Assembly (NCBI GenBank): GCA_002344355.1
Contig: DDTN01000048.1
Coordinates: forward strand, 1-52,786
Source of the DNA: Proteobacteria bacterium UBA2363
GTDB lineage: Bacteria > Pseudomonadota > Gammaproteobacteria > Xanthomonadales > UBA2363
Length of the DNA: 52,786 bases
Direction: 5' to 3'
Shown: in pieces, positions 41,838-49,216 of the stretch
Layout: the number at the start of each line of letters is the position of its first letter
Numbering within the stretch: the first letter of the stretch is position 1
Notes under the pieces: model-generated
The model's database searches: none
What the model was told of the DNA's origin: nothing
The model's input: only the letters and a program-made list of their open reading frames with translations
Position numbers and translations under genes: made by a program

Positions 41838-42146
41838 CTCATTCTGCGGTACGTCACGCGCCAAGGCACGCCGAAGGACTTCCGGCCAATCGCTGTCGGC
41901 TAGCCCGGCTGCCACCAATAGGTCGCGCCAGTCCAAGGCCGCCAAAGCCAAGGCGCTACTCAGCTGGGCCGAGTCGCCGCCAGACAGAACCAGCGCGGCC
42001 ATTTGCACCCGCTCTCGAGCTTCTGCCCAGTCTGCCTCAGCCGCAGGCGCGGCCAGTGCGCTGAGTTGCCCAAGCACTTCGACCTGTTCGTTCGCCGGGA
42101 ACATGATTGCGACCTGCTTCCTTACGGCTTGCGAGAGTCTTTTCAT
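41832..42146 (-). CDS. cassette-encoded hypothetical protein
   Basis: A 104-residue protein of unknown function. It is mainly helical: MKRLSQAVRKQVAIMFPANEQVEVLGQLSAL, a central DWAEARERVQMAALVLS helix, and LALAALDWRDLLVAAGLADSDWPEVLRRAL. The Met at 42146 is preferred because the other in-frame Met (42161) would lie outside the GTTAGGC cassette boundary at 42150-42156. Its TAA stop is contained in the R'' box of attC site 2. It is the first cassette of the remaining array; whatever preceded it (attI or another cassette) is no longer recognisable. Confidence 0.65.
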   Translation of the reverse strand: MKRLSQAVRKQVAIMFPANEQVEVLGQLSALAAPAAEADWAEARERVQMAALVLSGGDSAQLSSALALAALDWRDLLVAAGLADSDWPEVLRRALARDVPQNEA

Positions 42147-42156
42147 GAGGCCTAAC

Positions 42157-42441
42157 GCCATTTCTGCCCCGGGTCGTGGGGTTACGGGCTGATTGTTCAG
42201 CTTTGTGGCGGGCGGGTCAATGGGAACTTTACGGCGCGCGATCAGGCACTTCGCGGAGGACGGCGTGGGTTGGGAGCGGCGATCGTCAACGCCCTTCAGC
42301 CCCGGATCGCGGCTGTTATGGGTTGTCGGGACCAGGGCGGGGTGTTAACGGGTGCCAGCCAGGCGGCTGCTGCGCCGTCGAGGGTTCGGTGGTTCGGCGC
42401 GGTACGCCGCTGCCCGCGGGTTAGGGGCGACCGGGAACACC
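42157..42441. other. spacer without recognisable gene, outer edge of cassette array
   Basis: About 285 bases between the GTTAGGC boundary and REP copy G. Neither strand encodes an integrase fragment or other recognisable protein, and no second attC arm complementary to the sequence next to the boundary could be found. It may hold an eroded attI site or cassette remnant. Confidence 0.5.
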
Positions 42442-42514
42442 GGGGTCAGAGTCACTTTCCGCGCGCAGTCCTCGCAGGCCCCGAAGTGCCGGGGTGGAAA
42501 GTGACTCTGACCCC
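42442..42514. repeat. REP-like inverted repeat, copy G
   Basis: Arms GGGGTCAGAGTCACTTTCC and GGAAAGTGACTCTGACCCC surround a loop beginning GCGCGCAGTCCTCGC, close to the loop of copy F. Its last base touches the ybbP stop codon. Copies F and G therefore flank the cassette array in the same orientation. Confidence 0.9.
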
Positions 42515-44989
42515 TCACGCCCGGAGGCTTTCGGCGGGCGGGGTGCGGGTGGCGGTGCGGGCTGCGGCCCAGGCGGCCAGCGCGCAGACGGCCAGCGCCA
42601 CCAGGGCGGCGAGCACCGGCAGCGACAGGCCGGGTGCGTAGGCGAACTGGAACACCTGGCGGGCCAGCAGCCAGCCGGTGAAGGCCGCCAGGCCCGAGGC
42701 CACCACGGCGGCGACCAGGCCCAGGACCAGCCACTCCAGCGTCATCAGGCGGGCCAGCTCGCCGCGGGAGATGCCCAGGGCGCGCAGCAGGGCGGCTTCG
42801 CGGCGGCGCTCGGCCTGGGCATAGGCGAGCGCCGCCAGCAGCACCAGGGCGGCGGCGAACAGGGCCAGCGCCAGCAGGGCGCGCGCCGCCGCTGACAGCT
42901 CGCCGACCAGGTCGCGGATGCGGTCGAGGATGGCGCCGACGTCGACCGGCGACAGGTTGGGGAAGCTGCGCACCAGGCTGCGGATGCCGTCGGCGCGCTC
43001 GGGCGGCAGGTTGAAGCTGGCGATCAGGCCGTGCGGCACGCGCTCGGCGGCGGCCGGCTCCAGGACCATGAAGAAGTTGACCCGGAACGAATCCCAGTCG
43101 GTGGCGCGCAGGTTGGCGACGGTCACCTCGACCTCCTGCTCGCCGATGCGCAGGCCCAGGCGGTCGCCCAGGCCGACGCCCAGCCGGCCGGCGAAGCGCT
43201 GTTCCAGGGAGACGCCGTTGCCGGGCGCCGCGGCGTCCCACCAGGCGCCCTCCGCCAGGGAATTGCCGCCGGGCAGCTGCGCGCTCCAGCTCAGGTTCAA
43301 GGGCCCGTCGCGCCAGCGCGCCATGCCCGGGTCGGCGACCGGATGCTCGCTGGCGGGCCTGTCGTTGATGGTGACCAGGCGGCCGATCGCCACCGGCGAC
43401 ACCGTGATCGTCCGGGCGCCGATGCGCCCGAGCTCGGTCTCGAAGGCGGTGCGCTGGTCCGGCTGGATGTTGAGCACGAACCAGTTCGGGGTGTCCGCGG
43501 GCAGGGTGCGCTGCCACTGGCCGAGAAGGTCGGGGGCGACCCGCGAGGACAGCAGCAGGGCGGTCAGGGCGATGGTCAGCGCGGCGCCCTGCAGCAGCAC
43601 CAGCAGCGGCTTGCGCACCAAGCGCAGCAGGGCCAGCCGGGTCAGGCCGGCGCGGCTGCGCGCCAGCCGGGCGAGCAGGCGCAGGACCAGCCAGACCAGC
43701 AGGCCGCAGACGGCGGCGGCACTGGCCAGGCCGAGCAGCAGGACCAGCACCAGGGTGCGGTCGCCGCCCATCATCAGGCCGGCCACCGGCAGGCCGAGCA
43801 GGGGCAGGAACAGCCAGCGCACCGGCAGCCCCGGCCGCGCCGAGGAGGCCTGCAGCGCCCGCAGCGGCGGCACCCGCAGCAGGCCGAACAGCGGCGGCAG
43901 CACGCAGGCCAGCAGCAGGGCGACCAGCACCAGCAGGCCGGGCAGGGCCGCCGCCAGATCGACCGGCGGCGCCTCGAGGGCGAAGCGGGCCTGCAGCACG
44001 CGGTTGACCTGGCCCTCGGCGACCAGGCCCAGGGCGAAGCCGGCCAGGGCGGCGGGCAGGGCCAGCAGCAGCACCTGGCCGAGCGGCAGCAGCAGCACCT
44101 CGGCGCGGCTGGCGCCCAGGCAGCGCAGCAGGGCGGAACTGTCGGCCTCGCGCTCGGCCATCCGCGCCAGCGCCAGCCACATCGCCAGCGCGCACAGGGC
44201 CAGGGTCAGCAGCACCGCCAGGTCGATGAAGCTGCGGCCGCGGTCGTAGGCGCTGCGCAGGTTCTCGGCGGCATCCTCGATGCGGCTCAGGCGCTGGCCG
44301 GGCACCAGTTGCGGCCGCAGCCATTCGGTGTAGGCGCGCACCGCGTCGGCGCGGCCGGCCAGCAGCAGGCGCCAGGACGGCCGGCTGCCCGGGCCCAGCA
44401 GGCCGGCGGCGCGGGCGTCGTCGATGCCGACCAGCAGGCGCGGCGCCTGGGCGAACAGCTGGCTGCCGTCGGGGTCCTCGACCAGCTCGGCGGCGACCTC
44501 CAGCTCCAGCGTGCCCAGTTCGATGCGGGCACCGGGCTCGATGCCCAGCGCCAGCAGCAGGCGGCGGTCGGCATAGGCCTGGCCGGCACCGGGCGGCGCG
44601 CCCGTGCGGTCGGCCTCGGCACCGGGGTCGCGGACGCGCAGCTCGCCGCGCACCGGGTAGCCGGCCGACACCGCCTTGACGTCGGCCAGCTGCTGGGCCT
44701 CGCCGGCGAACAGCATGCTCGGGAAGGACAGCGTCAGCGCCGAGCTCAGTCCGCGCTCGGCGGCGCCGTCCACGAAGCCCGCCGGCAGCTCGCTGCGCGA
44801 CGCGATGCTGAGGTCGCCGCCGTTGATCTCGGCGGCCTTGGCGAGCAGCAGGTCGAGCGTGCGCTGGGCGCCCAGCTGCACGGTGGTGAGCGCGGCGATG
44901 GCGAACGCCAGCGCCACCAGGAACAGGCGCGTCTCGGACTGCCGGACCTGGGCGCGCAGGCCGCGCAGCACCACGCGGGGCAGGTTCAT
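42515..44989 (-). CDS. ybbP: YbbP-type FtsX-like ABC transporter permease
   Basis: An 824-residue inner-membrane permease with the duplicated FtsX/MacB layout expected for YbbP. It has an N-terminal helix (SETRLFLVALAFAIAALTTVQLGAQ), a periplasmic domain, four helices in the middle (about 255-480), a second periplasmic domain and three helices at the end. EREADSSALLRCLGASRAEVL and ERRREAALLRALGISRGELA are the paired coupling-helix signatures. It forms a complex with the ATPase encoded just upstream (4-base overlap). The family is thought to act on lipids or lipoproteins in the envelope; the substrate is not established. The GC-rich REP element touches its stop codon. Confidence 0.92.
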   Translation of the reverse strand: MNLPRVVLRGLRAQVRQSETRLFLVALAFAIAALTTVQLGAQRTLDLLLAKAAEINGGDLSIASRSELPAGFVDGAAERGLSSALTLSFPSMLFAGEAQQLADVKAVSAGYPVRGELRVRDPGAEADRTGAPPGAGQAYADRRLLLALGIEPGARIELGTLELEVAAELVEDPDGSQLFAQAPRLLVGIDDARAAGLLGPGSRPSWRLLLAGRADAVRAYTEWLRPQLVPGQRLSRIEDAAENLRSAYDRGRSFIDLAVLLTLALCALAMWLALARMAEREADSSALLRCLGASRAEVLLLPLGQVLLLALPAALAGFALGLVAEGQVNRVLQARFALEAPPVDLAAALPGLLVLVALLLACVLPPLFGLLRVPPLRALQASSARPGLPVRWLFLPLLGLPVAGLMMGGDRTLVLVLLLGLASAAAVCGLLVWLVLRLLARLARSRAGLTRLALLRLVRKPLLVLLQGAALTIALTALLLSSRVAPDLLGQWQRTLPADTPNWFVLNIQPDQRTAFETELGRIGARTITVSPVAIGRLVTINDRPASEHPVADPGMARWRDGPLNLSWSAQLPGGNSLAEGAWWDAAAPGNGVSLEQRFAGRLGVGLGDRLGLRIGEQEVEVTVANLRATDWDSFRVNFFMVLEPAAAERVPHGLIASFNLPPERADGIRSLVRSFPNLSPVDVGAILDRIRDLVGELSAAARALLALALFAAALVLLAALAYAQAERRREAALLRALGISRGELARLMTLEWLVLGLVAAVVASGLAAFTGWLLARQVFQFAYAPGLSLPVLAALVALAVCALAAWAAARTATRTPPAESLRA

Positions 44990-45693
44990 GCCGGCGTGCC
45001 GGCGGCGGCGACGCGCCCTTCGACCAGGGCCAGGCGCTGCTCGCAGCGCGCCGCCAGGTCGAGATCGTGGGTGACCAGCACCAGGGTGGTGCCGGCGCGC
45101 CGGCGCAGGTCGAACAGCAGGTCGGTGACGATCCGCGCGCTCTCGCCGTCCAGGTTGCCGGTCGGCTCGTCGGCGAACAGCAGGGGCGGGGCGTGCACGA
45201 AGGCGCGCGCCAGGGCGACGCGCTGCTGCTCGCCGCCGGACAGCTGGCGCGGCAGGTGGTGCAGTCGGCGGCCCAGGCCGACCGTCTCCAGCACCTGCCG
45301 GCTGCGCTCGCGGGCGTCGGCGATGCCGGCCAGCTCGGCGGCGATCAGCACGTTCTCGTAGGCGTCCAGGGTCGGAATCAGCTGGAACGACTGGAACACG
45401 AAGCCGACCCGGCGCCGGCGCAGGGCGGCGCGCGCCTCCTCGCCGAGCGCCGACAGGTCGTTGCCGTCGAGCAGCACCCGGCCGGCGCTGGGCACGTCCA
45501 GGCCGGCGAGCAGGCTGAGCAGGGTGGTCTTGCCGGACCCGGAGCGGCCGACGATGGCCAGGCTGGCGCCGGCGTTCAGCGTCAGGTCGACCCCGTCGAG
45601 TATGGTGAGCCCGCCATCCGGGCCGTCCACGTGCTTGCCCAGGCCCTGGGCGACCAGGATCGGGTTGCCGCCACCCACATCAGCATCCGCCAT
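44986..45693 (-). CDS. ybbA: YbbA-type ABC transporter ATPase
   Basis: A 235-residue cytoplasmic ATPase of the LolD/MacB group. Walker A is GRSGSGKTTLLSLLAG (about 49-64), the Q-loop FVFQSFQLIPTLDAYENVL, the signature LSGGEQQRVALARAF, Walker B LLFADEPTGNLDG and the H-loop VTHDLDL. It pairs with the YbbP permease downstream. The ATG at 45693 has GGAG about 9 bases upstream. This start codon overlaps the start codon of the divergent tesA gene (the sequence CATG at 45691-45694 is shared). The divergent tesA/ybbA-ybbP order is the same as in Escherichia coli. Confidence 0.94.
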   Translation of the reverse strand: MADADVGGGNPILVAQGLGKHVDGPDGGLTILDGVDLTLNAGASLAIVGRSGSGKTTLLSLLAGLDVPSAGRVLLDGNDLSALGEEARAALRRRRVGFVFQSFQLIPTLDAYENVLIAAELAGIADARERSRQVLETVGLGRRLHHLPRQLSGGEQQRVALARAFVHAPPLLFADEPTGNLDGESARIVTDLLFDLRRRAGTTLVLVTHDLDLAARCEQRLALVEGRVAAAGTPA

Positions 45694-46315
45694 GTCCCAA
45701 CTCCGTTGCTTCATCGTCGTCGTCGTCCTTGCCATCCTGGCAGCGCACCCCGCCCGCGCGGACGTGCCGGTGGTCCTGGTCCTGGGCGATTCGCTCAGCG
45801 CCGCCCACGCGATACCGGTCGAAGCCGGCTGGGTGGCCCTGCTGGACCGGCGTTTGTCCGACAGCGGCCGTGGCCGGGTCGTGAACGCCTCGATCAGCGG
45901 CGAGACCACCGCCGGTGGTCTGGCCCGGCTGCCCGGGCTGCTCGCTGAACACCGCCCGGGCCTGCTGGTGCTCGAACTGGGCGCCAACGACGGCCTGCGC
46001 GGCCTGCCGATCGCCCAGATCAGCGACAACATCGAGGCGATGGTCGAACTTGCGCAGGCGGCCGGCGCCGCGGTGCTGCTGGTCGGCATCGAGCTGCCCA
46101 TCAACTACGGGCCGCGCTACCGGGGCGCCCTGCGCGACGTCTATGCCGAGCTGGCGCGGCGCCATGGCACCGGCCTGGTGCCGTTCCTGCTCGAGGACGT
46201 GGCGCTGGCGCCCGGCCTCATGCAGGAGGACGGGCTGCACCCCACCGCGGAAGCCCAGCCGCGGTTGCTGGAGACGGTCTGGCCGGCACTCGAGGCGCAG
46301 CTCGCCGCACCCTGA
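45692..46315 (+). CDS. tesA: GDSL-type acyl-CoA thioesterase / lysophospholipase
   Basis: A 207-residue periplasmic hydrolase. Residues 1-23 form a signal peptide (CFIVVVVLAILAAHPARA). The SGNH blocks are VLVLGDSLSAA (catalytic Ser about 33), NASISGETTAGG, LELGANDGLRG and the C-terminal DGLHPTAEAQ with Asp and His. The enzyme family has thioesterase, lysophospholipase and protease side activities. The ATG at 45692 is chosen because it begins the signal peptide; no Shine-Dalgarno is seen, and its A and T bases are shared with the opposing ybbA start codon. Confidence 0.93.
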   Translation: MSQLRCFIVVVVLAILAAHPARADVPVVLVLGDSLSAAHAIPVEAGWVALLDRRLSDSGRGRVVNASISGETTAGGLARLPGLLAEHRPGLLVLELGANDGLRGLPIAQISDNIEAMVELAQAAGAAVLLVGIELPINYGPRYRGALRDVYAELARRHGTGLVPFLLEDVALAPGLMQEDGLHPTAEAQPRLLETVWPALEAQLAAP

Positions 46316-46389
46316 CGCGCAGCCTGCGCCGATCCCCGCGGTCGACCGGACGGCCGGCCGCGTGCGCCCCGCGCGGATCGCGCGGCGAC

Positions 46390-47199
46390 TCAGCCGAACG
46401 GCACCAGGCGGCGCCAGACCGGCTTGCCGCGGTCGATCCGGCGACCGTCCAGGTAGGGGTGGTCGGGGTGGTTGGCCTGCAGGACGCGGCGGGTGTCGTC
46501 GGCCAGCTCCTGCTCGCCCATGCGCTGGTAGGCCTCGATCATCACCGCCAGGGCGTCGCCGGTCTCCGGGGCCTGCTCGTAGTTCTCGAGCACGTACTTG
46601 GCGCGGTTGACCGCCGCCACCGGCGCGCCGCGGCGCAGGTAGTAGCGGGCGATGTTGATCTCGTGCAGGGCCATGCGGTTGCGCAGGTAGATCATCCGCT
46701 GGTGCGCGTCGTCGGCGTAGCCGCTTTCCGGGAAGTCGCGCAGCAGGCGCGAGAAGTCGATGTAGGACTGCCGGGTCGAACCCTGGTCGCGGGCGCTGGC
46801 GTCGACCTTGACGAAGCGGTCCATGAAGCCGATGTCGCGGTCGAAGTTGACGACGCCGCGCAGGTACTGGGCGTAGTCGGCCTTGCCGTGCGCGGGGTAG
46901 GTCTTCAGGAAGCGGTCGACGGTGGAGATCGCCTCGTCCGGCTTGCCGCCCCGGTACTGGGCGAAGGCCAGTTCCAGCTGCGCCTGTTCGGTGTACAGGC
47001 CGAACGGGAAGCGCGCGATCAGGCGCTGGTAGTAGCGGATGGCGCGGTCGTTGTTGCCGCGCTGGAGCGACTGCTGGGCGAGCTCGTAGAGCTGGTCCAC
47101 CGGCAAGGTGTCGGCACGGTCGCCACGCGAGCCGCGGCCGCAGGCGGCGACGACGAGCAGCAACAGCAGTAGCGGCAGCAGGCGCAGGCAACGCATCAT
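46390..47199 (-). CDS. bamD: outer-membrane assembly lipoprotein BamD
   Basis: A 269-residue lipoprotein of the BAM complex, which inserts beta-barrel proteins into the outer membrane. The lipobox LLLVVAAC (Cys at about 22) is followed by five TPR-like repeats: VDQLYELAQQSLQRGNNDRAIRYYQRLIARFP, QAQLELAFAQYRGGKPDEAISTVDRFLKTYP, DYAQYLRGVVNFDRDIGFMDRF, and so on. It lies divergently next to rluD, only 33 bases apart, as in many gammaproteobacteria. Of two adjacent ATGs, the first (47199) is used. Confidence 0.94.
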   Translation of the reverse strand: MMRCLRLLPLLLLLLVVAACGRGSRGDRADTLPVDQLYELAQQSLQRGNNDRAIRYYQRLIARFPFGLYTEQAQLELAFAQYRGGKPDEAISTVDRFLKTYPAHGKADYAQYLRGVVNFDRDIGFMDRFVKVDASARDQGSTRQSYIDFSRLLRDFPESGYADDAHQRMIYLRNRMALHEINIARYYLRRGAPVAAVNRAKYVLENYEQAPETGDALAVMIEAYQRMGEQELADDTRRVLQANHPDHPYLDGRRIDRGKPVWRRLVPFG

Positions 47200-47232
47200 G
47201 CGCACGGATCCCATCGGGCGAGTGGAGCGGCG

Positions 47233-48243
47233 ATGATAGCGGAAACCCCCAACGACCCGGGCCGGGGTGCCGGCCCCGTTCAGGCTGGCGCGGACGGCGC
47301 GGCCGGGCGTGTACAGGGCGAGGCCACGGTCGCCGACGCCGATGCCGGGCGCCGGCTCGACCAGGTCGCGGTCGAGCTGTTCCCGGGCCATTCGCGCAGC
47401 CGGCTGGGCGCCTGGATCAGGGACGGCGCGCTGCGGGTCGACGGCCTGCCGGCCAAGCCGGGGCTGCGCCTGGCCGGTGGCGAGACGCTGCGCCTGGACG
47501 CCGTGCTCGGGCCCGCCGGCGACGACCGCGCCGAGGACATCGCGCTGTCGGTCCTGTACGAGGATGCCGCCTGCCTGGTGCTGGACAAGCCGGCCGGGCT
47601 GACCGTCCACCCGGGCGCCGGGCAGCCGGCCGGCACCCTGGTCAACGCCCTTCTGCACCGGGAGCCGGCCCTGGCGGCGCTGCCCCGTGCCGGTCTGGTG
47701 CACCGGCTGGACAAGGACACCTCCGGCGCCCTGCTGGTCGCGCGCACGCCGACCGCGCACACCGCCCTGGTCGCCGCCCTGCAACGGCGCGACGTCCATC
47801 GCGACTACCTGGCCCTGGTCACCGGCGTGGTGATCGCCGGCGACAGCATCGACGCCCCGATCGGCCGCCACCCGCGCGACCGCCTGCGCAAGGCCGTGCG
47901 CGAGGACGGCCGGCCGGCCCGGACCCACTACCGGGTGCGCGAACGCCTGCGCCATCACAGCCTGCTGGAGCTGGCACTGGAGACCGGCCGTACCCACCAG
48001 ATCCGGGTCCACCTGGCGCACATCGGCCTGCCGATCGTCGGCGACCCGCTGTACGGCGGCGGCCTGAAGCTGCCGCGCGGCGCCAGCGAGGCGGTGCGTG
48101 CCGCGCTTCGCGGTTTCCGCCGCCAGGCCCTGCACGCCTGGCGCCTGCGGTTCGAGAGTCCCGCCAGCGGCGTCGAAGTGCAGGTGGAGGCGCCGCCGCC
48201 GGCCGATTTCCAGGCCCTGCTGGCGGTGTTGCGCGATGGCTGA
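47233..48243 (+). CDS. rluD: 23S rRNA pseudouridine synthase RluD
   Basis: A 336-residue RNA-modifying enzyme. An N-terminal S4 domain (RRLDQVAVELFPGHSRSRLGAWIRDGALRVDG) is followed by the pseudouridine synthase domain with the catalytic Asp in GLVHRLDKDTSGALLVAR. Other conserved blocks are LDKPAGLTVHPGAG, RRDVHRDYLALVTG and LETGRTHQIRVHLAHIGLPIVGDPLYGG. Its first 30 residues are non-conserved. The gene overlaps the start of the next gene by 8 bases. The family modifies helix 69 of 23S rRNA; gene order next to bamD and yfiH supports the RluD name. Confidence 0.94.
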   Translation: MIAETPNDPGRGAGPVQAGADGAAGRVQGEATVADADAGRRLDQVAVELFPGHSRSRLGAWIRDGALRVDGLPAKPGLRLAGGETLRLDAVLGPAGDDRAEDIALSVLYEDAACLVLDKPAGLTVHPGAGQPAGTLVNALLHREPALAALPRAGLVHRLDKDTSGALLVARTPTAHTALVAALQRRDVHRDYLALVTGVVIAGDSIDAPIGRHPRDRLRKAVREDGRPARTHYRVRERLRHHSLLELALETGRTHQIRVHLAHIGLPIVGDPLYGGGLKLPRGASEAVRAALRGFRRQALHAWRLRFESPASGVEVQVEAPPPADFQALLAVLRDG

Positions 48244-49012
48244 GCGCCGCGACTGGCTGCGTCCGGACTGGCCGGTGCCGGCCCGGGTGCGGGCGGTCGC
48301 GACCCTGCGCTGCAGCCCGGGCGGGTCGGCGCTGCCGTTCGGCCCGTGCAACCTCGGCATCCGCAGCGGCGACGACCTCGACAGGGTCGCCGGCAACCGC
48401 GCCGCCCTGGTCGCCGCGCTCGGGCTGCCGTCTCCGCCGGTGTGGCTGCAGCAGGTGCACGGCACCGGGGTCCACGTCGCCAAGGCGGCGCCGGGGCCGG
48501 CACACGGTCCCGAGCGGGAACCGGTCGCCGATGCCGCCGTCACCCGCGACCCGGGCGTGGTGCTGGCGGTGCTGTCGGCGGACTGCCTGCCGGTGCTGCT
48601 CGCCGACCGCGCGGGCACCGTGGTGGCCGCCGCCCACGCCGGCTGGCGTGGCCTGGCCGCAGGTGTGCTCGAGAACACCGTGGCGGCGATGGCCTGCGAC
48701 CCGGCCCACCTGGTGGCCTGGCTGGGTCCGGCGATCGGCGCCCGCAACTACGAGGTCGACGCCACGGTGCGCGACGCCTTCCTGGCGGTGGATGCCGGTG
48801 CCGCATCGGCGTTCCAGGCGACCCGCCCCGGGCACTGGACCTGCGACCTGTACGCGCTCGCCCGGCGCCGGCTGGCGGCCGCCGGCATCGCGTCCGTGCA
48901 CGGTGGCGGGCTGTGCACGTACGCGGATCCGGTCCGCTTCCATTCCTTCCGGCGCGACGGCGCGGGCAGCGGGCGCCAGGCGAGCCTGGTCTGGCTGGCG
49001 GGCCCCGGCTGA
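48236..49012 (+). CDS. pgeF: YfiH/PgeF-type polyphenol oxidase (laccase domain) protein
   Basis: A 258-residue protein. The family signature is WLQQVHGTGVHVA, followed by DAAVTRDPGVVLAVLSADCLPVLLAD, AAAHAGWRGLAAGVLENTV and a C-terminal GGGLCTYADPVRFHSFRRDG. The His and Cys residues form the zinc/copper site. The family includes PgeF, which removes wrongly incorporated L-Ser from peptidoglycan precursors, and purine-nucleoside-phosphorylase-like enzymes. The ATG at 48236 lies inside the end of rluD (coupled translation). In Escherichia coli clpB follows directly; here a diguanylate cyclase gene intervenes. Confidence 0.92.
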   Translation: MAERRDWLRPDWPVPARVRAVATLRCSPGGSALPFGPCNLGIRSGDDLDRVAGNRAALVAALGLPSPPVWLQQVHGTGVHVAKAAPGPAHGPEREPVADAAVTRDPGVVLAVLSADCLPVLLADRAGTVVAAAHAGWRGLAAGVLENTVAAMACDPAHLVAWLGPAIGARNYEVDATVRDAFLAVDAGAASAFQATRPGHWTCDLYALARRRLAAAGIASVHGGGLCTYADPVRFHSFRRDGAGSGRQASLVWLAGPG

Positions 49013-49075
49013 CCGCGACGCCGCGCCGAATCCGGCGGCGGTCCTGCCGGTTCCCTGAAGGCGTCACGGGTGGCT

Positions 49076-49180
49076 TCTTCCGTTGCACCGCCCGGTGCAG
49101 GTCCGGACGGGCTCTGGCGCGCCCGCGCGCGCGGCCGTTGCGCCCGGCGGCGACCCGGGGCCGCGGCTGGCTGCCGGCGT
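49076..49180 (+). repeat. possible third copy of the dispersed intergenic repeat (R3)
   Basis: In the 204-base spacer between two convergent genes the stretch from CTTCTTCCGTTGC through GCAGGTCCGG to GCGCCCGGCGGCG can be aligned with copies R1 and R2, although with many mismatches. No gene is present in the spacer. Confidence 0.3.
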
Positions 49181-49216
49181 CGCGACCGCCCGCGCACCCG
49201 CCGGCCGGCGACCGGC

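Larger units (their letters stand above)
40786..42156 (-). mobile_element. integron gene-cassette array without integrase (CALIN-like)
   Basis: Three small minus-strand genes, each followed by an attC-like site of 88-90 bp, form a block whose base composition is clearly poorer in GC than everything around it. Stop codons or starts lie within a few bases of the GTTAGGC boundaries, as in integron cassettes. No integrase gene is present in the window. Confidence 0.75.

Noticed and set aside
42176..42424. 82-codon open frame at the edge of the cassette array
   Set aside because: The composition is Gly/Arg/Cys-rich with no recognisable motif, no ribosome-binding site and no attC relation. It was treated as non-coding.
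42150..42441. Possible attI site or integrase remnant upstream of the first cassette
   Set aside because: Only the GTTAGGC boundary is visible. No complementary attC arm and no IntI-like peptide could be found on either strand.
31718..42514. Repeated GGGGTCAGAGTC units considered as a CRISPR array
   Set aside because: The units are inverted pairs scattered between genes, not direct repeats with regular spacers, and no cas gene is present.
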